From assembly GCA_900239685.1 (NCBI GenBank), contig OENT01000507.1, positions 41,297 through 105,296 on the forward strand: DNA of 64,000 bases, read 5' to 3'. Within the stretch, counting starts at the first letter, position 1. Every line of letters starts with the position of its first letter. Position numbers and translations under genes: made by a program. Source of the DNA: Rotaria macrura. Lineage: Eukaryota; Rotifera; Eurotatoria; Philodinida; Philodinidae. A model generated the notes under the pieces. That model was not told where the DNA came from and made no database searches. It saw only the letters and a list, made by a program, of their open reading frames with translations. Below, piece after piece: positions 36,561 to 49,846 of the stretch.

Positions 36561-39500
36561 TTATTTCGTACTCTTTTTTTCGCCTGACTTTTTCCTTTTA
36601 ACCGGCTTCGCTTTAGTTGTTAATTTTGCTTTTTCTTCATCGATCAATTTCTGTTCTTGAACAGCGATGTCTTGTAAACGTACACGTTCGACATCGAGAA
36701 ACCGTTGCCGACATGTTTCACGTGCTTCATTGATAGTATGACGACTTTGATAAATTCTAGTTTGCAACTCGACATATTCTTCTAACTGACGAATTTTTTC
36801 TTGATATCGATTATTTTGATCATCTTGACGATTTTGCCGAATCTCATCAATAAGTTTTGAATATTCCGTAAAATAAATTTGACGACGTTTTAATTCTACG
36901 TGTTCGAATTCGGAATCGGATATAATCGGTTCATCGTAATGTAACTTTTTCCTAAAAAGAAACAAAAATATAGACGCTTATCGTAATTAATAAAACATTG
37001 AGTCACCTGAGAAAAGGTTTCAAATCTAACGATGGCAGAATAACTTTGGGCTTTGTCGGTGGTGGCTCTTCATGAAGGGTTTCATCGATTTGTGATGTTG
37101 ACAGATCTAATGTTACCATTGGTTCAACTTGTTGTTTAGAACTTTCTTCTTTAGCAGATCCTTTTTTCACCGACGAGGGGCTCTTATTTGATGTTGCGCG
37201 TTGTTTGATAGTTTGTTGTTGTTCATTAACTGAAGAAGCTGCCGTACTAGTGGATTCTTCATCAGTACGAGATTCTGAAACATTTGTGACATCATCACTT
37301 AGTTCGAACAGAGAAGTTTCATCAGCTTTCGATTTCAACGAATCGAGAAATTTCTGTCTTGTTTCCATCGCTTTTTCAGCTCGACCAGCATGAACTGTTT
37401 CCCATGCTCTTTTAGTATTCATGAATTCATCATTTCGTTCAGTATCTTTTTTAATTATTAGTTCGTCCTAGTCAAAAGAAAACAACAAAATCAATTTTTT
37501 CTGTGTAAATACTTGAATTTTCGTACAGCTTTATCGGAATCTGATACGATTCGTAATATCCAATGTGGTCTGCTAGTATCGATCAGTTTTTCAGCAGTCT
37601 CTTTTGATGATTTCGGTCTACCCGATGATGTGATACTGCTTCTAACACTTCCAGAATTACTATTTTTTGTTTTATTTGCTCCTGTTGCTGCTGCTGTTGT
37701 TGTTGTTGTTGAGACTCCAGGGTTTAATTGTCCGTTTCTTTTGCTATTGGCTGAATCATTAGTGAGCTGGTCGGCTTTAGTCATTGATAATGGTCGATTG
37801 AAAACTAGTTTATGAGTATAAGTATAACTTTATGAGAAATTATGTATCGAAAAACATTTTTCTCTTGCCTTTCAACTCATTCTTCTCTTGTTCTTTAAGT
37901 TGTTCTACAAATTGCCATTGAGTTGTTGTCAATGGCCAAGATTTACAGAGAAGTGCTACTTGAAGAATATATTTATGATTCTAAAGAAAAGATTCATCGA
38001 TATGAAAAATTTTCGAGGCCTGTACCTTATCATCTTCATCTACTATAGCTAATGCGGCTCGACTATTGGATCTCTAAAATGTAAATTGTGTGATATTCAT
38101 CATATTATTCTACCAATTCGATATACATATATATGTATTGGAGCTTACACTTAGAGTTCCACTAGTATTTTTGTCTTTGTCCGATCGAACATTGTTCGAA
38201 GTTGTCGAATCAGCAACATTTCCTGGAGTAGTACTATTTACATCTTTTTTACGAGTTCCTATATTTATAAAAAAAAAACGACTTCAAAATGAACTACTAT
38301 CATTGAAAATGATAACCACCTGTCATTTTCGGCATTGATCTTGATAATGGCTGGGGTTGTACGATACTTGTTACTGGACGCATAAAAAGTAGCGCGGGTA
38401 AAACAAGCCGTCCTTTTCCTTCAATACTAGCGATCTCTTCATTATTATCTAATACTGTTAAACGCATTAGAACATCAGATTTTGATGTACTAAAATTAAT
38501 GCTAGCTAAATGATAGTTTAGACCAGTTTGATTGACATTATCAGTTAGAATAATACGATATCTACAATAGGAAAGACGCTCACTGATTTGGAATTTAATT
38601 CAAGACCATGCTTACCGGCATAAAATCTGTTCTCTATTAGGAACATAATAATCCATGATTTCCTTTATAGTAAATGATGACATTATTGGATCACTATATA
38701 TTTCTGGCAAAGTTCCATACGATGTTATTAAACGAAGACGAAAACGATCATTTGGTGTTGGCTGATCGAGTGACATGCCTTCAGTAAAAAATGTATAGCC
38801 GTGCTGTTCATAAAAAATAAGAAAATTTCTCAATTGATTACATATTCATTCATATTTATGTTTTTCTTTCATAAACGAAAAATGATGTACTTTATTTTTA
38901 GTAAATATTGCTGGTCGTAGTCGATTAAACACCAGTGGTATTTCATCATATGTATCATTATTAACGACACGTAAAACTGTATTTGGTAAATGTGATAGAA
39001 ATTTGGCACTGACTAAACTCTCTTGATTGAAACAGAATATTTCCCTGGAATAAAAAACACTTTGTTCGCTATTTCTGTCTGAAAGAAAAATCTTTTGAAC
39101 TGTTTTTTTTTCCAAAAATTTTCTACCGAAATAAGACAAACCACTTGTTCGCGGGTTGATCTTGATATATTCCATTGTAATCTCGATATGTGATCATATT
39201 CCAATCACCATTACGAAACGAAAGACACTGTGTTATATCTGGCTTGATTGATATAAAATTTCTTTTATGTAAAAATGAAAATAACGATCAATATTGAAAA
39301 CAAAAACAATGCCAAAGAATGAACTTACTTGAAAAGTAGCAAAGCCGATTTATTATGATCAGATTTAAGTACCGACATACTTGTCTGTAAAATTCGTTGA
39401 ATGAACAGATTTTTGTCTGTACCCAAAGTACGAGCAATAGTGATACGACGTTGTAGAAATCCTCGAACACCTTTTTGAATATGCGTTATAGCAGCCATTT

Positions 39501-42500
39501 CACTTTTAGTTAATTGATGATTTAATAAATCGATTAATGATCTTTCTGAAAATATTTGAATTTAAAATATTCATTAAATATTTGATGACAACGAAGTTAC
39601 CTTGCATATCCGTTGCCGATGATGAAAGAGCCAATGAATGTTGTTGTTTTGAACTGGATCTATCGTCAATACTTTTCTCTCGTCCTAAGTGACTTCTTCT
39701 ACTTGCGGCTGCAATTCCTGTATTAACAGTCGTTGTAATTGTTCGTGCTGATTGACGACTTGGAGTTCTAACAACTAGAGACAGATTTTTCAAGAGGACA
39801 GTGCTTTTTGTTTCTCACTGGTCGTGCCAATGACAATGAGCATTTGTTGTAAAACTCGATCTCGTTTACTTTGAGATATTTTCTATATAGCTCATGCCTC
39901 GTCGAAATGCGATCGGACGTATTCTAACATGATAGATTAGACGAAAACTTATATGAACAGTGACGGTTTGTCTGTAGTCCACATCATATAAAACACTGAA
40001 CTCAAATTCATTGGAGTTTTCGTATACAAAAAAAGTAAGCCTATATCATCCCCAAACGATGAATGTTTATAGACTACTATTCAGACATCTATCGATATTG
40101 ATCAATAATCATAATAGAAGCATGAGATTCTGTTAAAGTCTAACTCGTTCATTCCCAAAACATCAGCAGATTTTTAATTCTTTTTTATAGTTTATGCCCA
40201 AATGTCAACTGTCAAATCTCATGTGTATTAAATGACTCCGAATTCATTCGAGTAATTAGGCGAAAATGATTGCCGTTTAGCTCAAATTTCAAAGATTTAT
40301 TATGATACATGTCTTCTTTGCTGTACAATAAGCACAACTATTAATTAATTTTAATTTTCTTATGTTATGGAACATACTTTTAAGAACTTTAAAAATATCT
40401 ATCTTTATTCGTGCTCTCCCCCTGTATAACATTTGAACTATCATCGTCATTAATATTTGTATCTCAAATACCTTCAATATCATGATTTTTAAACGAGTTC
40501 ATACCTGGACGTTTCGCTTCATAAGCAGCCAAAATATCTGGTGTTGAAAGATCATTCGTAAAGCATCTCCATGCAAATTGAGCATATACACTAGCTCCTG
40601 TGCCAGTTGCAGCAATAACAGTTCGTAAAGTCGAATATAATGCTTGATTAAATGCATCAAAGCATGCTTGAGTAGTAAGATTCATTGATTGTGGTGTATT
40701 CTTACAATATGATCGAAATAGTTCATTTAGTTTGTTTTCTTGTTGATCGATCAAGTGAAAACTTTGTATAGACTCATCCAGTGCTTGAAATAGATCTTCG
40801 GCTCGTATGATAAATTCAGCGTCCTCCTTGAATAATGATGAATAGAAGAAAAATTAAAGTCTGAATACATTCAAGTTTCTTTTTACAGGTGCAGAAGTTA
40901 TTTTATTTAATAGTTGATCTTCATCAAGAATCATGAAATCATTCGTGTTACATAAGACTTGTATATTAAAAGCCAACGGACACAGGCTTGTAAGTTTCAA
41001 TACATGACGACTAAAAATGTTATAAAGATTTTAATTTTTAGAATAGAAAAACTAAGTCACAAGTCATTGATCGTATAGTTGACAGAATCTTGCAAACCTC
41101 AATATGAAGACATATGACACAATCACAAACGATTACTAGTAGAGAAAAGACTTGGAGTGTAAAAAATGACCATCAGTTTCACAGATTATATTTCTATAGA
41201 GATCATCTTATAAGTAAATATCGATAGAATGTTGATGTTTGTCCTTCCCATCTACTGAATTATTGTGAACATGCAAACTCAACAACAGTTGGAAAGTTTA
41301 CGGTAAGGAAAACATATATTAGATAATGGGAAGACCTTTAGAGTAAAGACTTGACATATTCATGACCAGTCATCATAGTTCAATAAACAGTTGTATTTAA
41401 ACTTCTTTGAAAGATTTCCTAGTTTCGTATCTATATGGTTAAATAGTTTCTGAATTTCATTGTTTTCATTTCATGAATGGTCCTACATTCTAACAGATGA
41501 ACATATAAACCCAAAATAGAAATATAATATTTTAGTATCTATTTACCCAGGTGTTAATGTTAACAAAGCAGCTCTTGTCGAGGTTGTATGAAGACGAAGA
41601 ATAGGTTGCCCGATAGTGAGTGATTTCCATGAATAACTCTCCACTATTAATGAACCTGATTGTGGTAGAACTTCTCTTTGTGATCCTAGAAAAATTAAAC
41701 AAAAAAGATATTTTCAAATATAAATGCTAATAAAATAGTAAAAAATCTTGTCGAAAATCATTCAATAATATAACTTAGCAATTCGACTATAGATGTAATA
41801 CTGAACAGTATATTTTTTTTGTTGAATAGTTTCTTGATTCTGATACAAAGACAATCATCCGAAAGTTTATTCGTATTATTTTATTTAGAACATTCAGTGT
41901 TTGATGGAATCAGTTGATAAAATATCATTTTTTAAATTCATTCGATTATTTGAATAACCTGTTCTAAATTGATATGTAGTTGAAACAATCAGCGTAACAT
42001 GCATATTGTGGATGGAATTCTTTCAAGAATTAATATTACGATCACGTTTTATCGAGAATCTCATAAGTACTTTTATTTTCACTCAAATGAACAATATAAT
42101 ACTTCATGATATTATTTATTGATATATTGCCTATTGAATAATTACCTGTAGCTTTTGTTAGATTAGCATCGATCGAAGGTTTTTCGCTGGATGTACTTGC
42201 ACCACGCACAATTTTTTCGTTTGGTGCACCATTTTCCTGAGTTGAAGCTTCATACCATCGTGATAAACTTGTTAAACTAATAATTAGTTGAATATCTCTA
42301 TGAAAAGTTTCAACTGTACTATCGATAAATAAATATAATGAAGGATTATCATCTTGTAAGTTCTATGCATATAGAATTATTAGATTAATGATAATAATAA
42401 TAATAAACAACATATATTACTGGTATTTGTTGAACAAATGGTTGATTAGGTTCTTTCTTCTTTTCTTTCGAAGGAGTAACAACGGGCTAAAAAGTATAGA

Positions 42501-45500
42501 ATATAACTGATGAATGAAACAAATCGAGAAGATTCTGATAATTACTGCTTGTTGTGAAGTAAACTAAAAACAGTCGATCTGTCTGAACCAATTTTAAAAA
42601 GAATTATTTTTTTTTACCTTTATTTCTGTATATTTATGTGAATAATGGTAACCGCGAGGATTGTGAAAAATAGTAATAGAACTGAAAGATTAAGAGGCAA
42701 AACTTTATAATTGAAGAGGATACGAATATTTTCAACTGACCCAAAACAAGCACAAAAATCATCAAAGTCCATCCATATTTTTGGTGCTGTATATGACTTC
42801 TTCGGTGCCTTTCGATTCGCTGATGGAGAAATCTGTTGTTCGTTAGTATTTGCTATTACTTGTATATCAGTTGGTATTGTAATTAATTCACTTTCACCAG
42901 CTATAAAATTGATAATTAAAATTTGATGCTGTTGTTTTTCCAATGAAACTTCCAGTGAACAAGATGGGACAGAAGAGGGAAAGCCACCGATATTTAACTC
43001 AATAATAGAGAAATGTTCCTGTTAGATTCCTCTTCTAGAATGCATAACTTGGGAAAAAACTACTGTGAATAGCATAACCCATGTCCCTACACGAAGTGAC
43101 ACATTGCAATGTTAGAAATCATTCCATTTTACATGATAACTAGATTAGATGTCTCTAGAATTGAAAGTCACGACTTTAAGCAGTACCTATTAGAGAGCAG
43201 TTATGACCACGCTATCCAAGTTTGTACTGAGGATGACCTAATCTATCGAAAAGAGATTTTCAACATTAGGTTTTTCTGGTTGCGCATACTTTATAGCTTC
43301 TTAACCCTTTCCGGCGAGATGGTACCAAATGGACACATTTTGAAATTGTTTTATCAAAAACTGTTTCAAACTTGTGTTGAACATCGTTCTGATATCATGA
43401 TAATTAAGGGTACCAATGTCACAATTTATTCACCTTTCATTCAAGATAAATGCACTTAGCTTTTTCAAAGCAGGATAATGAGAGCAGAGTGCCATGGAGA
43501 ATCTCCACAGTCTGAACTATCACTGTTTCGAACATCTAATAAAAGTCGATACTCGAAGTACCAACTGCAAAACTTGTGTTGATAGATTCTCTGTTTCTGT
43601 CACTACTAATGACAGTGTTTCAATAATGAATTATATAAGAAAAAATAAGAATGTTACCTTTTGGTCACATCCGGACGTAACGGTACAAACATGTGAAAAA
43701 GTTTATCTTTTTTCTACCTAAAGGAATTTGATGGTTTATACTTTTTCTTAATCCATATCATGAATCTAATACAAAGATTATGTCTCTACCTATTCTCTCG
43801 ATGCCTCAACTTAGTTATTGCTAGAATACTGTGAAATATCACGGAATTATGCAAAATTTTGTCTTTTTTCTTGAGATAAGACCTAGAATTTATAGAAGCT
43901 CTGGGATTTTTCGAAGCATCCAGCAATGATTGTGAATGGTAAGATATAATCGAGTTCGAAAACTCCCAGAGCTTCTCTAAATTCTGAGTCTTATCTCAAG
44001 AAAACAGGCAAATTTTGCATAATTCTGTGATGTTTCACGTTATTCTAGCGATAACTCAGTTGAGGTATTGGGGGAGGAGGTAGAAACATAATCTTTGTTC
44101 TAGTTTCATGGTATGGATTAAGAAAAAGTATAAACTATCGAACTCCTTTAGGTAGAAAAAAGATCAAATTTTTTACATGTCTGTACCGTTACGGCCGGAT
44201 GTGACCAAAAGGTAACGTCAAGTGGTTTTGTGACCAGCCATCTTTCCGGAATCGAATAAAAGATTTTCGATATATACGCAGTGATTGAAGTCTAAATACA
44301 ATGGGGAAGATTATTTTGCACTCGTTCTTCTGGTAGCCGGTCAGAAAGGGTTAAAGTTCAACAGAAACGAGTATGTCTACTGTCCGGTGTTCAATTTTAA
44401 CAAGAACGCAGCTATCAACCTGTAGAATGATAGAGTATTCGAAGTGTCTTCCAGAAGATTAGAGATCTAGAGAACGACAAAATTATTTTTATTCATATTT
44501 TCAAAACTATAAAACAAATGTATTAACAAGACATGGTTTTAACTAGAAACCAAGAGGAAATATTAATTGTCTGCTTATCATGATTGCCAGTACATTCAGT
44601 ATTCATCGTTCAACAGAATGACAATCATGTTCCAGTCAGGGAATTAATTCTCTGATAACTTTGGCATTAATATGCTTCTTCTTCGTTATTGAAAATAATT
44701 TATTATGACCTTTTCTGGTATTATAGTTTCGTAGTAGAAATTAATACTAACTTAAACCTTCCCTTTTCTCATTGAAATCGTCGTGTTGGTATAATATAAA
44801 ATCAATTTGAATATGATAACACGATGTGCTCATTCATTAGTCTATATTAGAATGCACTAAAGTCGTAGTTAAAATCTATTAGCGTGCAATGATCGATTTA
44901 TGACTTTCGCAAATATCTACTGTTATCGTTTCTCATTCCATCGAGATCGTTTTTCGTGCATTGAGATCTGAACTACGTATATGCAATAAACATGTCGAAA
45001 ACGCGAGTTAATGAATAGTGAGAATCATAGTCATATCATGTGTTCAGAAAAAACAGAAAACGAAAGCGGGAAGCTAAACAAGAATAGCTTTGTAGAAGGT
45101 AACAAATTTAACTGTTGTTCTTGTGTTAGTAGTCATGAATACATGGAAGTTTCAAATTTTAATCAAACCTTTACTTTTTGTCGACAGAGTATCTGATGAT
45201 ACCTTTGTCCCGTTTACAGCCGACTTTCGAGGACTCTATTAAAATTAAAATTAACCTATTGATAAAACTAGTTCTTCAATTTACTTTAATTTTATCGATG
45301 CTTGTGTCACTTTTAGATTTGCTTGTTGTACTTCGTAAAGAATCTTCATGTTTTTCTTGAATATCAACGACATTCGACTTAAACAATTCAGAATTGCATT
45401 ACTTTTCTTCAGTGAACTTTGTACAAACAACAAATAAGTTTACTTCTTTTCTTGGCGATGTTAAGTTTAAATCTCTACTACTTCGAACGAATTCAATATT

Positions 45501-48500
45501 CAATTCGGGTAGTGATTTTACATTATCAATGTCATCGTCTTCATCGATTTCAATGATATTTGATTGGACAGTCGCTGGTAACTGTTTCATTAAACGATTT
45601 GAACGTGACAATGTATTGACAACTCTATAGATGAATAAAACTGCAGAATGCTGGAGACAAAAAGAAAGGAACCAAACGCTCTTACGTAATAGGACTATCA
45701 ATTGGATGTGATCGAACTGTCGGTTTTCTAAACGAAATATAAATCGAAAAATCAAGAATCAACTTGAAAAATATGAATCTACATATTAAGAGCAGTTGCT
45801 CTTGGATAATTTATGTAAGATGAAGCTATTTGAATCCAACGCTCTTGTTTAGATTCGTGTAAAACTACAAGAGAATTTCTTTGTATTTAAAGAAAATAGA
45901 TATTCTATTTTTAAAAATTCTATTCACCAATGGGTTCAGCATGAGGTAACAATTTAGGTTTTTTCGGTCGAATAAGTTTCCAAGCAGGTACATATTCTGG
46001 TATCGGTGGTGGTTCTAATGGAATGTCTCGAATAGATGTGATATGCATGGATGTTGAAAACGATTCATTTAAATTATAACGTCTGAGTCGTTCACATCTA
46101 TTAGCTGTTTCACCGAAAGAACTAATACGCGTCGGTTGTAAATGAGACATAGTTGCGAAAACGATCAATCTTGGTGCTGCAGGACTCATTTGATCTTCGT
46201 TGATGATTGTCAGATCGTCTGATTCACCGGTGCGATCTAGTAGATTTGATTTCTTTGAATCTTTTGATGTACTATAATTTGGACTACCAACTGAAACAAG
46301 ATTTATTTGCAAGTAGATCATTGAAAAATCTTACTCGTCCGATAATCTTTGTTGATATTAGATTTAACTACTGTCGAATCTTTTGGAACGTTCAGACTAA
46401 AAGATGATCCTCGTTTCTTTGAATGTCTGTCTTCTAGTTTTTTATTCATAAGATCATCGAGTTGATGTGGTGAATCCTTTTCGTGTTTTGTTTTTGAAAG
46501 AATGAAAAAGATCAATAAATAATCCTTGTGAGAAACAAACAAACATCATTTACATTTGCATTCCTTAATATTCTCTCTGGTTGAAGATTAACACTGGAAT
46601 GCGGCCATCTAAATAATGGTACTGGCCCAGATGAAGATTCACTTTTCAATGCTTCGTTCTCATTTTCAATAGAATCTTGAGTTAAACGACCATAGCGAAG
46701 AAAATTCCACACTTTTTCAGGCTGACAATACCTATGAATAAAAAAAAAAGTCATCTTCATCAAGTTTTTATAATGCAGTTTGCATCGATTTTCATTACGG
46801 CAGAGGAACTGGCTCCGGTATCCAACCAGTAAGTGAATGAATAATTGAAGTTTCATTAGATTCAGGAAAATCATTCGATACATCGAAACTGCGAACAAAG
46901 AAGAAAACATCCGCATCCTATAAAGATCAATATAAGTAGGCAAACATTTTCTTTTACTCGAGAGCAATTATTTTTAATAACGCTTTAGATAAAAGCATTG
47001 GCCAAAGTTCATACGATAATGATGTTTGCGGTAGAAGACATCGATTTTCAACATCAAATGGAATAGTATCATCAATAATAATCTTACGCCAAGTACCCTA
47101 GTTATGAAAATTTCGAAGATAAAAGAAAGATATTTTTAAAGGCAAAATTGTTTTTCATTTCATACAAACCAAAAAGAAGAGTCGAACAATGTATTTGCCT
47201 GCAGGATTGTATGGAGTTATAAATGGTGGTTTTGATACTTTATTCAATGCATATATATGTTCCTAATATACAGAACAAGAGATAATTCATTTATCGAATA
47301 AAAATAAGAACGAACCCAAGGACGCCATGTTCTTTCAGTTGCATTAAATTGACTCCCGTGATCTCGCGGTGCATTAACAGTCTTCCGTTCTTTTCGACAA
47401 ATATCCCACAAAGACATTATTTCACTAATTATTTTTCGCATTGTCTTCATGAAAAAAAAAGTATAGCTTTATGACAAAAATACAATGAACTCTATTAGAA
47501 AGTTTACCTCACTATGATGTAAATGCTCATTTGGGGTTACTAAATCAAAATTATAAATGCCGACATCAGCATCAACGATTACTGGAGACTGTAATTGATG
47601 CATTAATGTATACGATTTATTGCATTATTTTGAGTAAATTGTTGTTGTTTGCTTACCTTATCCGTTGTCAAAAATTCACTTGGTCTCTTCCACTGTTCGA
47701 CTTTAAGTGATGGTGGAAGTTCAATTTTACCATCAGGATCTTCAAAACCGTGTACACCCTTCAAAATATGATTCATGTATTCAGTAGACGGCGTATTGCA
47801 ACATTTTTCAAATGAATGAAATGTTTTACTTTTACATCGGGACGTGCTCTGACCATGGATGTCTCTTTCTTTTTCACACTGCCTATATCCCATGGTTCAG
47901 TATTTATCTCTGCTTCATTCCATTCAGGCCAGATCGGTGATAAACGAAACCTTCTAATGTTGATTAATAAAAATAGTAAAAATTGTAGCAAACGATGTGA
48001 ATTAGAAGAAAAAAAATGTGATCGATAAAACCTTGATTTTCGTCTAGTCTGTGAGCGTTTAGCATGGATATTTTGCGAAGGTATGGTAAAATGCATTGCT
48101 TCTGGTTCACCTCCTTTTTTGCAGTTAGAATAAAATCTTTTTCGTACATGCTCAACCTTCAAGACGATGACATTTTATTATTGCTACCATTTTTATTGAG
48201 ATAGATAAAACAATATCCTCAAAGACCAGATTACATTTGATATTCAAATGGATAAAAGAGGGCACTGCTCAACATAAAATATGCTGTAAATCAAAATGTG
48301 ATACGTGAGAAACTCTTCAAATTACTAGGTATATCCATGACTATCGCTTGCATTCAAAATAATAGGCTTATAAAATGATTAATTGAATTTTTCTATCAAA
48401 CGAGTTTTAGCTATGTAAATTTCGAAGATGAGATTCATCAACGAATTTCTTTTTCTTCTTTATAGAAAAAATGTTATTGAATAGTGAATACAAACCCGTC

Positions 48501-48635
48501 TGTTACATCCCCACTTGAAGATAATCGACTATTTTGAAACGATGTACATTGTCTATCATCATTAGATATAAATTTTGAAGTATAATGAACTAGTTTAGTC
48601 ACTGTTGCATAATGTTTCATAGTTTGACTTAGCAT
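36561..48635 (-). CDS. ADGB: Androglobin (calpain-like / split globin / IQ protein), complete
   Basis: Large animal chimeric globin linked in vertebrates to sperm flagella and cilia. My 37-exon minus-strand model codes 1924 residues: 48635-48507 (tentative), 48156-48032, 47953-47830, 47758-47657, 47588-47508, 47444-47316, 47262-47170, 47097-46958, 46888-46799, 46731-46554, 46476-46335, 46290-45928, 45864-45783, 45727-45686, 45624-45444, 45377-45285, 45235-45175, 42900-42741, 42681-42618, 42563-42546, 42486-42421, 42362-42146, 41685-41547, 41010-40887, 40826-40505, 39774-39601, 39545-39329, 39261-39127, 39044-38891, 38803-38616, 38561-38320, 38258-38149, 38073-38026, 37980-37869, 37804-37527, 37467-37007, 36951-36561. 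Signatures in order: PIWPEWNEAEIN, FEDPDGKIELP, ELWPMLLSKA and IIHSLTGWIPE (calpain-like, residues about 125-345); WMDFDDFCACF; permuted globin helices (about 981-1088); IQ motif ITHIQKGVRGFLQRR (about 1167-1182); VVNNDTYDEIP; SFTIKEIMDYYVPN; ILRIVSDSDKADE; coiled-coil, Lys-rich end. All phases agree. One intron is GC-AG (37868-37805). Confidence 0.92.
43305..44350. mobile_element. piggyBac-like non-autonomous element in androglobin intron 17
   Basis: The element is bounded by TTAA on both sides (43301-43304 and 44351-44354), and its two ends read CCCTTTCCGGC and, inverted, CCCTTTCTGACCGGC. TTAA target sites with CCY-starting inverted ends are diagnostic of the piggyBac superfamily. The 1046-base body has no intact transposase; plus frames up to 116 codons cross the left part without recognisable motifs. 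The central 563 bases form a large palindrome. The element sits in the 2.27 kb intron between androglobin exons ending 45175 and starting 42900, by far the longest intron of that gene, so the insertion accounts for nearly half of its excess length. Confidence 0.7.
43653..44215. repeat. Palindrome with arms of about 265 bases
   Basis: Left arm (from GTTACCTTTTGGTCACATCC at 43653) and right arm (ending with its complement at 44215) are inverted copies at roughly 85-90% by eye, meeting around a short non-paired centre near 43916-43952. The symmetry includes the ACCTAAAGGA/TCCTTTAGGT, TTATACTTTTTCTTAATCCA and AGAAGCTCTGGGA segments. The divergence between arms suggests the palindrome is old. Confidence 0.85.
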
Positions 48636-49846
48636 TCGACCTAATTTTCACGTATCTCGTCTCTGCTTGTCACATACAAACAAGTAAAACTCGAGAATAA
48701 AAACGATGAAAAAAGTTTGTTCGTTGAGAATACTGATTTCATACGATAGCAGTAGGGAGTCTATGATTACTTGTTGTATTTCGGAAATTGAATGTACGCA
48801 CTTATATTTCAATTATATTCTTCTCTACCATGAAGAAAAACTATTCAAAATATATTAAGTTCTTTGTTTAATCGATGAAATTGAAAACAGAATACTTTTC
48901 AAAATTTGAATAGTAGTTTAATCGAAGCAAACATTGATCATCGAATCATATGATGCAAATCTATTTCTATTACTGCGGTGTACTATATGTACAAATTATT
49001 CCAGAAAATTAATAGGAAATAATAATGACAACAATAGGAAACTGTTGATGCATAGCATGAATGGCGCATCCTTTTTTATCTTTCGTATGAAGCTGAATAA
49101 ATAGTTGCTTGCCTATGTTCTTCTTTTTTCTTATTGAATAAATTTTGTACTAAGAATTTAGTTTTAAGCACTTTCGTATGACATCTGAAGAAAAATTGAT
49201 TGCATCAAACCAAGATGCCTACCATAGATATATATTTCTCTGCTATCTCTATTCGATTAATCTTGAGCGTGAATCTTAAAATTTGTACAGATATGATTAC
49301 TATGCTGTCGAAACATATGCATCTAACAAATCTAAATATTCATAAAAATGAACTTATCATTTGTCATTCAAGCCAGCACAAAAGAGAAGCTTCTATGCCT
49401 GCGACCGTTGTGAGCCCCAAGAAAATGAATCCTTTAATATAAAGTAATTACTTACACTTTTCCACAAATATTTTATGACAGATAAGTTCGAAGTTTAATT
49501 GTTCCAAAGTCTACACAAGAGTAATCCTCGAAATTCAGTTATAAACTTTTTCATATAAATTATTATATAGAGAAACGCGTATTTTAAGTGAAACGTTTTT
49601 TTATGAAAAATCATTTTATTCAGTAAAGTATGCTTTGAAACAGATCGATACTAATTGAATACAATAGAAGCAGATATTACTATGCTCTAACGCTTCAGAT
49701 AATAATGGAAAAAAACTCTACATTCTAAAAATGTTCCCATCACTCTGTTTCATTTGAACAGATCTTTCAGTGATTCTAACTATAAAAAGAAACTAAGCTG
49801 CAACCAACTACAATGCATAGCTTTTGCCATCAAGTTTATGAGATGT
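48636..49846. other. Intergenic, 1.2 kb: androglobin 5' side and alpha-galactosidase 3' side
   Basis: No gene seen. The androglobin promoter should lie just above 48635. The plus frame at 49200-49442 has no family resemblance. Confidence 0.5.

Noticed and set aside
43109-43721. Plus-strand frames of 116 and 75 codons as a possible transposase
   Set aside because: They cross the left boundary of the piggyBac-like element, lack any catalytic motif I recognise, and one ends inside the palindrome.
46512-46967. 151-codon minus-strand frame with an ATG
   Set aside because: Only part is androglobin exon 10 (46731-46554). The N-terminal part reads through an intron and through exon 9 in the wrong frame.
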